From NCBI GenBank assembly GCA_009760885.1, contig CM019692.1:48271430-48335429 (forward strand): a DNA stretch of 64,000 bases, given 5' to 3'. This DNA comes from Achatina immaculata. Lineage: Eukaryota; Mollusca; Gastropoda; Stylommatophora; Achatinidae. A program made the position numbers and the translations under genes. Below, one piece after another: positions 48,515 to 60,530 of the stretch (position 1 is its first letter; each line of letters begins with the position of its first letter). Below the pieces are notes generated by a model. The model saw only the letters and a program-made list of their open reading frames with translations. It had not been told where the DNA came from and searched no databases.

Positions 48515-48690
48515 ACATGAGTGGCGAAGTGGTTAGTGCATTATTCTCTCGTGGCGAAGGTCGGCGGGGGGTCGACTACGGCTGCAGAATTGAGTACCTG
48601 GCTTCTTCTGGAGTAGGGTTAGGAAAGGCAGCCAGGCGTGAAACTGACTATAACATCCTCTAGTGTGCTGACAGATCAAGAAAAATATGG
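48515..48690 (+). mobile_element. tRNA-derived SINE, second copy
   Basis: GAGTGGCGAAGTGGTTAGTG head, CTCTCGTGGCGAAGGTCGG, a degraded B-box, and the same body (CAGCCAGGCGTGA ... GTGCTGACAGATCAAG) as 47322-47500. Confidence 0.7.
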
Positions 48691-48749
48691 GCACCAACAC
48701 CATATCTCTATGAGCATCTAAGGCATGACATTTACCTTTTTACTTTTAT

Positions 48750-49463
48750 ATAGAGCCAGTCAGTACAGAACTAAAGATCAACGTAGGAAACAAAATGTGA
48801 CCAACAGAAATGTACTTAGAGTAGATAACAAGCTAGTGGAGGAAGTCAATGAATTTGTATATCTTGGTAGTAGAGTAGCAGAAGATGGGGACAGCGCAGA
48901 GGGTGTACCAGCAGCACAGAGGGCACCAGCAGCAGACTTACTAGAGGAAACCAGGCTTTTGCAATGCTGTAGACTATATGAAAATCTAAAAAAAAACTAA
49001 GCATGAAGACGAAAATCATGATATTTAAGAGTAATGTTCTAAGTGTACTATTCTATGGAAGTGAATGCTGGAAAATCACCAAAACTATGGAGAATAACCT
49101 GAATTCTTTCCAGACTAAATGTTTACAAAGAATTAGAGGAATATTTTGGCCAAACACCATAAGAAATAACATCTTGTTGGCAGAAATGCAGATGAAGCCA
49201 CTGACAGCAATTACTGAGGAAAGACGCTGGCGATGGTTGGGACATGTGCTCTGAATGACTGACAACTCACTACCAAAAATAGCACTAAGACGGATACCAC
49301 AGGGGAACAGAAGTAGGAGTAGACCAAAAGAGACATGGAAAAGAACAACAGGGAGGATATTGAGCAATAGAGGGCTCACCTGGACAAGAGCGGGAAAAAA
49401 GGCAAAGGAGAGGCATTTGCGGAAAACTCTTCCGGAAGCCCCATGTGACCTGGGCACTTAAGG

Positions 49464-49513
<50 letters not shown>
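48750..49513 (+). mobile_element. LINE family D with (GA)n tail
   Basis: Encodes NKLVEEVNEFVYLGSRVAED, MKTKIMIFKSNVLSVLFYGS, ITEERRWRWLGHVL, then RPKETWKRTTGRILSNRGL, the C-terminal half of a non-LTR protein, with stops. It passes directly into a (GA)n run of about 45 bp (49469-49513), which is the element tail. Confidence 0.88.
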
Positions 49514-49516
<3 letters not shown>

Positions 49517-49641
49517 ATTGATTGATTGATTAATCTTTATTTCAAAAGGGTTAAGAATTGGGCACGCATGCCCTCCTGACATTCTGCCCTTTATCATACA
49601 ACTTTCACTCAGTCACAGACATTCTACAAATATGCTGCTCA

Positions 49642-51148
49642 TATACTGTTCAAAAAATGAAACGCAATATTACAGTAGTCGTAATGGACATCAAATTTCA
49701 AACTTGTATCAAAATTTTATTTTACGGAATTAATGTTTCAATCTTATCATTAAGAAACTTTAAGACTTTAACAATGAAATGATGTTCATTAAATATGGTT
49801 TGGACTTTTACTCTTTGCGACTGAGGCTTCCATTTCAGTAAGGTGTATGACCTCCTCTGGCCTTTTTCGGAGAACAACATCTCCTTGACATGAATCCGAT
49901 TAGCCGTTGGATCTGTTGTTGTGGGATGGGTGCCCACTCCTCCCACAGTTCAAGAGACAACTGTCGGAGGTTTGTCGGCGCCACGTCTCGCTGGCGGACT
50001 TGTCTGTTGAGTTCATCACATAAATGTTCTATTGGGTTCATGTCTGATGACATGGATGCCCACGGAATGTTCTGGATTTTCTTGTCAGCGAGGAACTGGG
50101 TGGTGAGTTGTGCCATATGAGGTCGAGCGTTATCCTGCTGAAAAATCGACCCTGGTGCAGCCAGAAGTGGAATGACGTAAGGTCGAAGAATTTCAGCAAC
50201 GTATCGTTGAGCATTCAGGCATCCTTCAATTTGCACTAGGTCACTACTTCCAGTGAAGTTGATTGTCCCCCACACCAGTACACCCCCACCACCATGTGGA
50301 GGAGCCTCATCCACGCAGTTCTGGGCGTAGCGCTCATGGACTCTGCAGTAAATTCTTCCCCGCCTATCGTATCGCTGGAGCAGAGAGAATGATTCATCAC
50401 TAAACCAAACCCTTCTCCAATCATTCGCAACGGTCCACTGACGATGCTGGTGTGCCCACTACAGTCGGTTCTGGCAATGCTAATCCTAAGAACAGGACCT
50501 CTGTACGGTCTTCTAGCCCAAAGACCAGCGTCGTGCAGCCGGTTCTTGAGCGTTTGATCTGAACTTCGACGAGGTGCTGTCATTAACTGGACTGTTGAGG
50601 GCGCAGATGCAAGTCGATTCCTGAGGTGACGCAGTCGTATGAAGCGGTTTTCGGCATGAGTTGTGACTATGGGTCTTTCACTGCGCGGCAGGTCTGCAAA
50701 TAAGCCAGTTTCTTGAAATCGTCTCCAAAGGTGAATAATGGTGCTTCTAACCACATTAAATTGTCTAGCCATTACGCTTTGTGACTATTCAGTCTGTAAA
50801 CGTCTAATGATGATGAGTCATTGTTCTGTAGTTGAGATGAGCCATACTTGTGCATTGAATTTTCAAATGAACTGATTCGCGGAGCGTCGATCTTTTATAG
50901 ACATTCAATAACATGGTCAGTGAGTTTTGTGTTAAGTAAGTTTCACGGGATTCTCGTGAACCTGTCATGATTTATTGTCAAAAATGCTGTTTTGACTAGT
51001 GTCGCTTTTCTGTGCTCATTAATCAGCTGCTGAGTACGATTCAGGTCAGCACGTGGCGTTGGTGCCCAAGTGCAATTTGCCCCTGTCTGAGCAGCAAACT
51101 TCAATTTAGATCGTAACATCGTATTTGTTGCGTTTTTTTAACAGTATA
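49642..51148 (-). mobile_element. Tc1-like (DD34E) transposon, about 1.5 kb
   Basis: Inverted ends TATACTGTTCAAAAAATGAA and TATACTGTTAAAAAAACGCA on TA. Minus-strand transposase: FNVVRSTIIHLWRRFQETG (helix-turn-helix), VWFSDESF (first Asp), FQQDNARPH (second Asp), then exactly 34 residues to the Glu in NPIEHLCDEL. A stop/frameshift near 50460 separates the DNA-binding and catalytic halves, so it is inactive, but motifs are otherwise well kept. Confidence 0.92.
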
Positions 51149-51172
51149 TAACAAACATAATTAACAATAAAG

Positions 51173-51335
51173 TAACTACATACACATAAAATGACGAACC
51201 ACATACACATATAAATGACTAACTACAGACACATATAAATGACTAACTACAGACACATATAAATGACTAACTACAGACACATATAAATGACTAACTACAG
51301 ACACATATAAATGACAAACTACATACACATTTATA
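51173..51335. repeat. 24-bp minisatellite, about 7 units
   Basis: Near-perfect units CACATATAAATGACTAACTA plus CAGA, directly beside the right end of the Tc1-like element. Confidence 0.9.
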
Positions 51336-51537
51336 TGACTATCCAAAAATTTCATTACCATTCTGAATAAACAATTAACTGAGCTTGGTATCTGTAAGAG
51401 TAGTCTAAAATAACTTTTTTAAGTTTTACAACTCATGGAGGCATGTAGTCGACATCAAATAGATATTGGAAAAGTTTATAGTTGTAGGAAGGAGTATAGT
51501 TTATATATTTTTATACAGGATGGGAGGGTATTCCATG

Positions 51538-51668
51538 GAAGGGAGAGGGAGAGAGAGGGAGGGGAGAGAGAGAGAGAGAGGGGAGAGAGAAGGAAGAGAA
51601 AGGAGAGAGAGGGGAGAGAGAAGGAAGAGAGAGGGGAGAGAGAGGAGGAGAGAGGGAGAGAGAGAGCT
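51538..51668. repeat. GA-rich low-complexity tract
   Basis: About 130 bp of purine-only GAGAGG/GGAAGA sequence. Confidence 0.9.
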
Positions 51669-51839
51669 AGTCAGCTTTGGTTGTGAAGCGTGAACAATCA
51701 ACAAAAAGATAACAAAGAAACAACAGAGATGTGTTTTTGACGAGCGATGCAACAAATACCCTGGGCAGACACAAAAACTAGTGAAGATGTTGCTAAAAAA
51801 AAGTTTCAAAGCAAAGAAAACGATTTAAAACGAGCAGGA

Positions 51840-52320
51840 AAATGCAGTCAAAAGTTCTTAGACATGTCATGAGAAGACGGAAGTTGGAGAACCTGGTAAC
51901 AACTGGAAAATTCAAGGGGAAAAAGGAAGAGAGGAAGACTGAGGGAAAATTATCTTAGTGGACTGATCAAGTGACACAGAAGAAGAAAAGCTTCTGAATT
52001 AATGGACAGCTAAGATGACAGCCAGGGAATGTTTAACCGAAGCAATGTAGAGAGGAACTAAAACATATAAGAAAACAACAGTTACCATTTATTGCATATT
52101 TTATATAATGAGAAGAGGAGGGCTTGAACACATAATAATAATGGGAAAGATAAATGGGAAGAGAGACAGGAGAGGACCAAGAGAAAACAAATGGACAATC
52201 TAACGCAAATGCACAAAATAAATAAATAAATAAAATCACGAACCGAACCGATGAAAAATATCAAGGACCGAGGCCTATGGAAAAATTTTACCGACAGAAC
52301 CTACCGGCCTGGCACTTGAT
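51840..52320 (+). mobile_element. Two degraded LINE B-like C-termini in tandem
   Basis: First LRHVMRRRKLENLVTTGKF (about 51855-51912), then a second block with MRRGGLEHIIIMGK spread over frames (52105-52160) and a terminal RPGT followed by GATGATGA. Both resemble the family B C-terminus. Confidence 0.55.
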
Positions 52321-52424
52321 GATGACGAAAATTGCTTATGTGTTTATGCTTGATCAGCATTCAATATTGACAAAACTTCCTTGGAACGTTATGACCACAG
52401 TATGTTCGCAGGATTGCACCACAG

Positions 52425-53390
52425 TATGTTCACAGGATTGCACCACAGTTGTCACCATCGTAATCATAACATTTGGTCTAAATTTAGTAACTTACTGTGT
52501 AGCTGAAATCTTTATATTGCTTGTCTAATCTTGTTATATGGCAAACAGAAATGCAGTTTTACTTGTTACTTGCTAGAGATTACATAATGGCATGAAATGG
52601 AGATATGGTTTTTTTTATGTAAAAAACAGCTCGACTTGTGATAACATTCCTTTATAGTTGAAAACTGAAATATTGCAGGTATGATATGGGGTCTAGAGAA
52701 GTTATGATTCGGTCTCTCATAACTATTTCAGTTATATAATACAAGCATGGTCACTTCGAAATCTGCGATGCATGAAGCAATTATAATGTAAGGTACAGTA
52801 CGTTGCTAACAGAACAAATTGCGTGTATTTTTTTTTCGTATATTTATTGATGCATATAATTATGTTGCAATTAATCTTTTTTTTTCGTTCAGAATATTCG
52901 TTATTTATCAGATTACAATTTTTGAAAACCTTCTTTCTTTGCCCAAGATATATCTTCTCTATTTTTGTCTCCGCCGTTATGTCGTCTGACGAAGACGAAA
53001 ACTGAAAGATTAGGCATACCATGGTTGTCTTGTCACAGTTACGCAGGCGTCCATCCTTTAAATACCATTAGCTGGAGTTGGCGTGTTATATCAACAGCAC
53101 CGTACATGATGATCTCATGTATTCTGAACATAATATTATGATAAATTAATACGGTGACGACATGCATGAACTGATACGGTGCTGTGATTTTTGTTAAAAT
53201 AAAAACTAGAAATTCATCTAATAAATGGCAGACTTTCATCTCGTTTGATCTAAACACCAGCGTAAACGTTAGTTCGACTTTTTAAGCAGTTCTTTAAGTT
53301 CGACGAAGTCCGTTAGCATCTGTACCAACTCCTTGATAATGATTTTGAAGTACTTGATGCTTATAATACTGTTATTTTGTAACTCTAAAC
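52425..53390 (+). repeat. Dispersed repeat J, copy 2
   Basis: Diverged direct copy of 46935-48460, without the SINE. A third piece at 56690-56850 matches 47730-47880 (CCATGTTTTTAAATTA-type block and CTTCCTTCAGTTTCT). No coding signal. Confidence 0.55.
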
Positions 53391-53620
53391 TGATCCAGTA
53401 TAAGGAGGATATCTATCGCTCTTTCAAAAAGTAAAACAACTAAAGAAGCTGTAGAGAGGAACAGACAAACTACAAAAATAAGATTTTTAGGGGCATGCAT
53501 CTTTCCCATCGCAACATATGCCTGTGAGACCTGGACACTTAACAAAACAGCTGAGTGTAAATGCTACAGAAGAGTTCTTCAAATGTCATGGACACAAAAA
53601 AGAACAAATATATCCATACT

Positions 53621-54477
53621 CTCTCTCTCTCTCTCTCCCTGAACCTTATGTGCCCAGGGCACATGGGGCTTCCGCAAGAGTTTTCCATAAATGCCTGTCC
53701 TTTGCCTTTTTTTTTTTCTGCTCTTGTCCAGGTGAGCCCTCTATTGGTCAACATCCTCTGTTGTTCTTCTCCATGTCTCTTTTGATCTATCCTTACTTCT
53801 ATTCCCCTGTGGTGTCCATCTTAGTGCTATTTTTGGTAGTGAGTTGTCAGTCATTCGGAGCACATGTCCCAACCATCGCCAGCGTCTTTCCTCAATAATT
53901 GCTGTCAGTGGCTTCATCTGCATTTCTACCAACAAGATGTTATTTCTTATGGTGTTTGGCCACAATATTTTTCTAATTCTTCGTAAACATTTAGTCTGGA
54001 AAGAATTCAACTTGTTTTCTATGGTTTTGGTGATTTTCCAGCATTCACTTCCATAGAGTAGTACACTTAGAACATTCATTCGTTCATTTGCATGTCCCTT
54101 GCAGAACTTTGCCTCCCAAACAGCACTCCTGTAGGCCTCTCGGTTGTGAGCAAGATGGCCTGCCGCTGATGCATCCATTTGCAGATCCTCAACGATGTCT
54201 TGCAGCCATATTCGCCTTGGTCTTCCTCTCTTTCTTGTTCCCTTTATGTACCCTTCCAAGACGGCCTTCTCTAGATTATCATGACGTTTAATGTGTCCAA
54301 AATATTTTAAGTTTTCTCTCTTTAATCCTCTCTACTAGCCAGCCTTCTTCAATATTAAGCAGTTAGAACATTACTCTTAACTATCCTGATTTTCGTATTT
54401 ATGCTTAGTTTTTTAGATTTCCATATAGTCTGCAGCACTGCAAAAGCCTGGTTTGCTCTGGTAAGTCTGCTGTTGAA
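53621..54477 (-). mobile_element. LINE family D inserted in LINE C
   Basis: Flanked by ATCCATACT (53612-53620, 54478-54486). The minus strand encodes LSVLLYGSECWKITKTIENK, ITAIIEERRWRWLGHVLRM-like sequence and RSKETWRRTTEDV. The (GA)n tail is at 53621-53640. LINE C inserted at 54077-54362. Confidence 0.9.
54077..54362 (-). mobile_element. LINE family C 3' end inserted in LINE D
   Basis: Flanked by TTAGAACATT (54067-54076, 54363-54372). Minus strand encodes [20 protein letters not shown] and ends with an (AATG)n-type tail. Innermost layer of the nest. Confidence 0.9.
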
Positions 54478-54887
54478 ATCCATACTACAAGAATTTATTA
54501 TTGAAGAAGTTTGGCTAGTAAAGAGGATTAAACAGAGAAAGGTTAAATATCTTTGACACATTAAACGTCATGATAATTTAGAGAAGGAAGGATCTTGGAA
54601 GGATACATAATGGGAAAAAGAAAGAGAGGAAGACCAAGGCGAAGATGGCTGCAAGACATCACTGATGATCTGCAAATGGATGCACCAGCAGCAGTGCATC
54701 TTGCTTACAACCGAGAGACCTACAGGGGTGCTGTTAATGAGGCAAAGTTCCGCAAGGGACATGTAAATGACTGGAACTGACCCAGATAGTAATGAAGAAG
54801 TATACTAGAATTGCACATAGTTCCCCTCCCCTCCCCACCCCATCCCGCACTTTCTTATTAGTTTGAACCAGGTTTGTGTGATTCAAA

Positions 54888-55355
54888 AAGTAAAACAACT
54901 AAAGAAGCTGTGGAGAGGAGCAGACAGAACTACAAAAATAAGATATTAAAGGCATGCATCTTTCTCATCGCAACATATGTCTGTGAAACATTTTTTTTTT
55001 TTATAAATAGGAAACAACAAGGCTTTCGTACGGTAAAGTGATAGAATACAATGTTGTAGGATTAGACCTCGAAAAGAAAAATGTCAAGAGAATTACCTGG
55101 GATTCGAACACGGACTCCGGTAAGACAAGCAGCCGTCTAGCCACGAGAGAACAGCATACTAACGAACTGAGCCATCTCAGACCCAAAGTTCGTTAGTACG
55201 CTGTTCTCTCGTGGCTAGACGGCTGCTTGTCCTACCGGAGTCCGTGTTCGAATCTCAGGTAATAGCCTGTGAGAGCTGGACACTTAACAAAACAGCTGAG
55301 AAACACATGAATGTCTTTGAATGTAAATGCCACAGAAGTTCCCTGGCTCCTACTT
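54888..55355 (+). mobile_element. LINE family C fragment split by SINE sequence
   Basis: Same segment as 53430-53600 (AAAGTAAAACAACTAAAGAAG ... CAACATATGTCTGTGA), resuming at 55263 with CCTGTGAGAGCTGGACACTT and ending around AAATGCCACAGAAG. Interrupted at about 54989-55262. Confidence 0.75.
54989..55262. mobile_element. tRNA-headed SINE with inverted second head (palindrome)
   Basis: A minus-strand SINE (poly-T at 54989-55000; head near 55187) has an A-box-like TGGCTCAGTTCGTTAG and B-box GTTCGAATCCC. A plus-strand copy of the same head follows. The arms 55093-55167 and 55188-55262 are inverted repeats of 75 bp with about three mismatches, separated by 20 bp. Confidence 0.8.
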
Positions 55356-55415
55356 GAGCTGGGAAAGCAAGGCTGGTAGGCATCACCCTGTATTGTGTCA
55401 AATGGTCACAGAAAA

Positions 55416-55623
55416 TACGAGGATTGATTGATAAGTTCTCGGCATAAGGTACAAATACTTGAAACACACACTTGACATTAGGTGAATTTGTAGATCAGGT
55501 TCATGTAAGATTAAACAGAAGTTTCAAGAAATTAACTGCAACAAATTTTTTTTTACAGGCTACTGAAGTGGTAAGGGGTGGCAGAAATTGAGAAAATGGA
55601 TAAAATTTCTCATCGAGCAGTCT
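55416..55623 (+). mobile_element. mariner 5' fragment
   Basis: About 200 bp matching the left end of the mariner at 61810 (TTGATAAGTTCTCGGCATAAG ... AAAATGGATAA) up to the start of the transposase, then replaced by a (GA)n run at 55625-55683. Confidence 0.85.
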
Positions 55624-55624
55624 T

Positions 55625-55628
55625 ACGT

Positions 55629-55683
<55 letters not shown>
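55625..55683. repeat. (GA)n microsatellite
   Basis: About 58 bp of GA joined directly to a truncated mariner. Confidence 0.9.
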
Positions 55684-55686
<3 letters not shown>

Positions 55687-56689
55687 CTAGTCACTATCGG
55701 CTATTCTACTCACTTGTTACGGCATAATGTAGCTCCTAAGATGTGCTTGTACTGTAGCCTAGCGTTAGCTGCAGTGGTAAGCGTGGAATACTCTCGAGAC
55801 TGAACTGCATCTCGGGTAAAATCTTTTGACTTCAGTGTTAACTCTGGTAGAAGCGCATGGTAACACACGGATAGACACTTTTCTATGGGGTTTAACAGCA
55901 TTTTGAGAGACTGCGAGAGCCAACCGAAAAGTTCTCGCTGCAGTTTAGGTCATGTGTGCGTCGGAATTACCTTATCTTAACCGATGGTTTTTATTGAACA
56001 AATTCCATAAATTAAAAATTTTAACTCTTTCATTCCAAAACAACACTGATTTTCTGATAATAGTCATTAAATAATGTCGCTCTGATGACAGAAGCCGCCT
56101 AGCTCTTGAGAATTGCTACATTCAAGAATACAAGGCACTAGAACCACACGGTTTGAAGTCGAAGTCCAACTACACTTAACATTCCCCTTCTTCACAAACA
56201 TATTCCCTCTGTACTAAGTCCTACTCCTTCCTCACCTGCAACACACATTTCAGAACCTCCTCACTGTCTACCCCCACCATGTTCACCTATTCCACTACAC
56301 TCTTCTCATGGCTAAATTACCACTGTATCGCTCTCTATCTCTCTCTCTTTCCTTTCCTTAGCCCCACTCCCTCTTTATTACCTACATAATCGCAAATCGC
56401 AAGCCTCCATTTGAACATTCTCAGCACACTATCACACACCCACACACTGCTGGACGCAGCTTCTTACACGTCACGGCTAAGCGCTCCATTTATTCTATCC
56501 CTCCCCCCCCCCCCATTCTTATTTGTTGTATAGCATTCATGTTAACTTATATTTTATCTTCTTTACTCATTTCTTTGTCCTGTATATTTTTTGTATAATT
56601 AAGGTGCAAATCGAAACGTCACATTTGTGTGCTCGTTAATTAATAAAACTGTTCCTAATTTTTTTCTTAAACAGTTTGAACTAAACAGC

Positions 56690-56850
56690 ACCGGCTCCGC
56701 CAGTCGATCCTGCAGACCTATGTAAATCAATGCTTACGGCAATATTTAGGCAAATTCTAAATAAAATGAAAAATAGCGCATTTCTAACCCAATCCGTATT
56801 TTTAAATTACAGAGTAGCTTCCTTCAGTTTCTTTCTACCAAAATTACTCA
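56690..56850 (+). repeat. Dispersed repeat J, third partial copy
   Basis: Aligns with 47730-47880. The array-bearing retroposon begins immediately after it. Confidence 0.5.
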
Positions 56851-56865
56851 TTACGCATTCACAGA

Positions 56866-57813
56866 AGCAGCATTGAGTGACACTGTGGTTTTTGTTGCAC
56901 CAGTTTAGTCTAGAGTTGGACTTTCTCACTGGAAAACTTCCACGTGGTTTAGATATGAATATATCCCCGCTGGGTGAGAGGTGGTTGCCCATCCAGTCCA
57001 GAGTTGGACTTCCTCACCGGAAAACCGTAACATGATTTGGATATAATATATCCCCGTCAGGTGAGAGGTGGTTGCCTATCTAGACTGCACTGGTCCAGTG
57101 CCTCCGACTTCAGCATTTTGTGGTCGTGGCCGCTATCCTTCCTGGTAGTGACCAGGACGGAGCTTTTATCGAAAAGGACGAATCCTCGCCACTAGTGAGT
57201 TTCACCCCTGGGTTAAGCCGGTTTAGGCGTATTATCCTAGTATGGGTGTATATAGGACGTGATCGGCCTCTAGAGCGGAGCTACCGTGATGTGCATCAAG
57301 TTTCATCCTTGGATTAAGCCACATATTGCCACAGTATGTGTGTATAAAGGACGTGGCCGCCCTCTATAGCAGAGGTGCTGTGGTATGAGCAGCCCTTACC
57401 GTGAGTCTACTGGCCATACCGATTATACTTCACTTAATCCTTTTTCATCACCTTTTCCACAGCAGCGCCGCGCGGCAACCCTAATCGCATTTTTCTTCAT
57501 TGGCCGGGAGGAATTTCACCCCACGCACGGCAGCTGAAGAATCTTGACAGCAGCGAGCAAAAGCTTTCCTTCTCCTAGGTGAGCTACCAACCATGACCAA
57601 CGAGCCTCATCTACCTGAAAGCGTTTGATTTTCAGGCGCCAGATATTCGCCTTTCGCCCCTTCTCCTGCCAGTTTAAACAGTTCCGCCACGAGAAAGCCG
57701 GGGGCTGGACTTGGGCTGTCAGAGGCTACATGAGACGCACTCCATGGAGACATTTAATAGGAGTGGACAGCGTATCCCTCACCCCACCTCTGGCTATTAC
57801 AGTCCTTAGAACC
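56866..57813 (-). mobile_element. Second copy of the array-bearing retroposon, 3' truncated
   Basis: The minus strand from 57813 starts GGTTCTAAGG, exactly as 27975 does, and follows the same order (GGGGTGAGGGATA, TTTAAACTGGCAGGAGAAGG, GGCGCCTGAAAATC, GGTGAGAAAGTCC). It has two rather than three units of the 89-bp array and lacks the last 180 bp and tail. Uninterrupted by LINE A. Confidence 0.75.
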
Positions 57814-57959
57814 AAGTTCATAGTTAAAAATAGATCATTCGAGCAGGCCAAAATGTTCGAGGAGAAGTCAGTAAATAAGTTGGAAATCCGCAGACTGAAA
57901 ACAACTGAGAATGCATTTGGGCATTTTTTAAAGCGGTATGTGCAGTCAACACAGGAGAA

Positions 57960-58460
57960 GGAATGAGCGAATGGTTCCAGTTTGAAATAGGCATGAAATA
58001 ATGATGTATACTATCTCCCTTGCTTTTTGGAACTGCCATAGACTTCATAATGAACAACTGCTGCACATTAACTGGGCACATAGGACCCAACTAGAGGATA
58101 TTGATTTTGCAGACGACATAACTCTTATCAGTGACAATGTGAAGTCGACGCAAGAAAAAACAGAAACCCTGTATTCACAGGCTAGTCTTCTTCTTTTTCG
58201 TATGCACAATGGCGATGATGCGTGGTACCCTGATATTTTACGATGCGCCTTTTGGCTAGGTACCTCCCACTTCAGCACCTTTCCTAAGAAAAAAGAGGTC
58301 GACTACGTGAAACTCTAAAGAGGACATTGTTAAGAGAAGCCAGTTTAGTGGGCATAACATCCCTTGATGAGGTTGAAAAGTTCGCCGAAAACAGGAAAAC
58401 TTGGAGAACTATCATGCCAGCCCTATGTGACGTTTAACAGCACGAGAAGGATGTAAGATG
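57960..58460 (+). mobile_element. LINE family A copy with RT active site
   Basis: Encodes LEDIDFADDITLISDNVKST (reverse transcriptase FADD motif, about 58093-58150) and later, after a 100-bp foreign piece (58190-58290), the family A 3' end (GTGAAACTCTAAAGAGGACA ... GGATGTAAGATG). Confidence 0.8.
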
Positions 58461-58854
58461 TAGCAGCTCCATTTGGCGCGAAATTAGAACTAAAGTTATA
58501 TCCCAGTATGCTACAGTTGTTTAACAGCAACCGTTTTAACGTAGTATGTGTTATATGATGTACACGAGAAGAACAGCGCAGGGTTGTGCGTATTCTGTGG
58601 GCTAGTTTGTCCATTATTGAATTCCTGGACCCAGTTACGAGTACACATGGCTTTTCCTGACATACACTTTACACCGTTTCTTTATGCACTTCCTCCGTGC
58701 TAAGTCTTTCCTGTTTGCTCAACCGCTGGTGATTTTTTTTTGTTTTTGTTGAAATTGCATATGCCTATATTTATGTGGAAACATATTTGTTTCCTTCATG
58801 CACTTAACATGCGTTGTATTCAGTTTTTCTTTTATTTCACTGACCATTTGCAAA

Positions 58855-59165
58855 TACAAATATGTGAAAACCGATGGAAATTCCGGGGTGAAGGCTGTCT
58901 GTGGACAGGTCCTCGGCAGGGACGTCCAAGACCAAGCGAAGAAACTGTGAATCGTGTTAGAGAAGCTTACCGGTGAAGCCACTGCCTTCATCCCGGAATT
59001 TCGTCTACCACTTCTTGATACTGTTAAAAACAGGTGGTACCTCCTGGAGTTCCCCTCAAAATCGTCGCTGCGCAGTCACAACGGACGAGGTTCTTGCGTA
59101 TTCCAAAACACAAAATGACTGCTCATGTTTACTGAACGCCATATTTGCTACTGCTGCCTCCTAGC
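58855..59165 (+). pseudogene. Transposase helix-turn-helix remnant
   Basis: RQGRPRPSEETVNRVREAYR (about 58914-58973) resembles the linker and second helix-turn-helix of mariner/IS630-type transposases. The reading continues in broken frames. No inverted ends identified. Confidence 0.45.
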
Positions 59166-59716
59166 AGCAAACCACGGGAGCTACGCGACGGGCTTTAAAA
59201 AAAAACAAAAAACATGAGTTTCTCTCTCGTGGCGTAAGAATAATCATGATTCTTTACTTAGTTTATTTGTTGCGAAGTTTTTAAATGTTTCACGGATTTA
59301 TGAATAACCGTGTATAAACCATGATCTGATAGACAATGAAAGTTTAAAATAATAAATCAGAACTGACGACACTCTTGAACAGGATGATACAGGTTCTTTA
59401 GAGATGAAGTATAACCATTAAAATTTGCTTCATGTCTTGAGGAGAACTAAAATATTGTGAAGAAGCCTTGTAATGAAGCAAAATTTTGTCACTAAAGATC
59501 ACAGACTCTTGCTAGAAAAGGAAGAAGAGAAAGCTTTAGGTGAGGTTTCTCTTATTGTTGAGCTTCCTCTTGTTGCTGAGCTTCTTCTTCATGTTATCTT
59601 CATTATTGAATGCTTGTTCTTAACTCCTGAAATTCTAGGATCTCACTGCGAATGCTTAAATTACAATCTGAGAATCATCTAATAGTCAGGAAAGAGCCCA
59701 ATTTTTTTTTGTAAGG

Positions 59717-59732
59717 GGGGGGGGGGGGGGGA
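59717..59732. repeat. Poly-G tract
   Basis: Run of about 16 G. Confidence 0.9.
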
Positions 59733-59829
59733 TTTTGGACATCATAGTCAAATTTATCAATTTTTTGGTTATATCCTGGTCAAATTTGTCAAAAACGAAA
59801 ATGATTAGGTGACAGACATACATATTTAA

Positions 59830-60530
59830 GATCATCATCATCATCATGTGCCATGCCGACTGGCGTTGGCTATTATGCTTCTCCAATGTATACGATCCTT
59901 CATGCAGGCCATCAGCTCAGTTGGTAATCTCCTCTCACACCATCTCCTCAGACTGTCCAGTATCATTTCTCTTGGTCTTCCTTCTATTTTTCCTGTTGTT
60001 ATAATATTTTCAATGCCCCCTCTTCTCATTGCATGTCCTATGAAAGTACATCACCTCTCTCTTATATTTTTGACAAGGTTTTTTTTTTTGTCTCTCCAGT
60101 TCTTCTTATACATTCTTCATTAGTTATTTTTGCTGTTCAGGGGATTGCAACATTCTTCTAATAAACCACATTTCTGCTGCTTCCAAGGATTTTTGTGCAG
60201 ATGTGCCTATTGTCCATGATTCACTTCCATATAACAAGATAGGTTCAATATAGCATTTTAGGACTCATTTTCTAACATTCATTGATAAGGATGTGTTGGA
60301 TAATGTTTCTCATTATCTGAAATGCAGTCTTTGCTTGGCCTATTTTGTTCCTAATTTCTGTTCTGCATTTCCCATCTGAAGTTATTACTTCTCCAAGGTA
60401 TTTGAATTTCTGCACCTGCTTTAGAATAGTTCCATTTAATTTAATACTGCATGCTGGTGGATTCTGTTTCTTAGATACAACCATAGTCTCTGTCTTTTTG
60501 ATGTGTAAAGTAAGGCCTTTATGTGAATCT
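59830..60530 (-). mobile_element. LINE family B, 3' fragment
   Basis: The minus strand encodes [39 protein letters not shown], then [20 protein letters not shown] and RIHWRSIIANASRHGT. (GAT)n tail at 59833-59845. Three copies of this family are in the window. Confidence 0.87.

Larger units (their letters stand above)
53427..54775 (+). mobile_element. LINE family C copy with a two-level nested insertion
   Basis: 53427-53620 encodes VKQLKKLWRGTDK-like sequence and WTQKRTNISI. The frame resumes at 54487 with IIEEVWLVKRIKQRKVKYL and ends GRPRRRWLQDITDDLQMDA. LINE D (53621-54477) lies between, and it contains another LINE C piece. Confidence 0.88.

Noticed and set aside
51538..51668. Glu/Arg repeat protein
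   Set aside because: Pure GA low-complexity DNA gives alternating E/R in all frames; not coding.
57625..57966. 113-aa open frame
   Set aside because: It runs across the boundary of the array-bearing retroposon, antisense to it; no protein homology visible.
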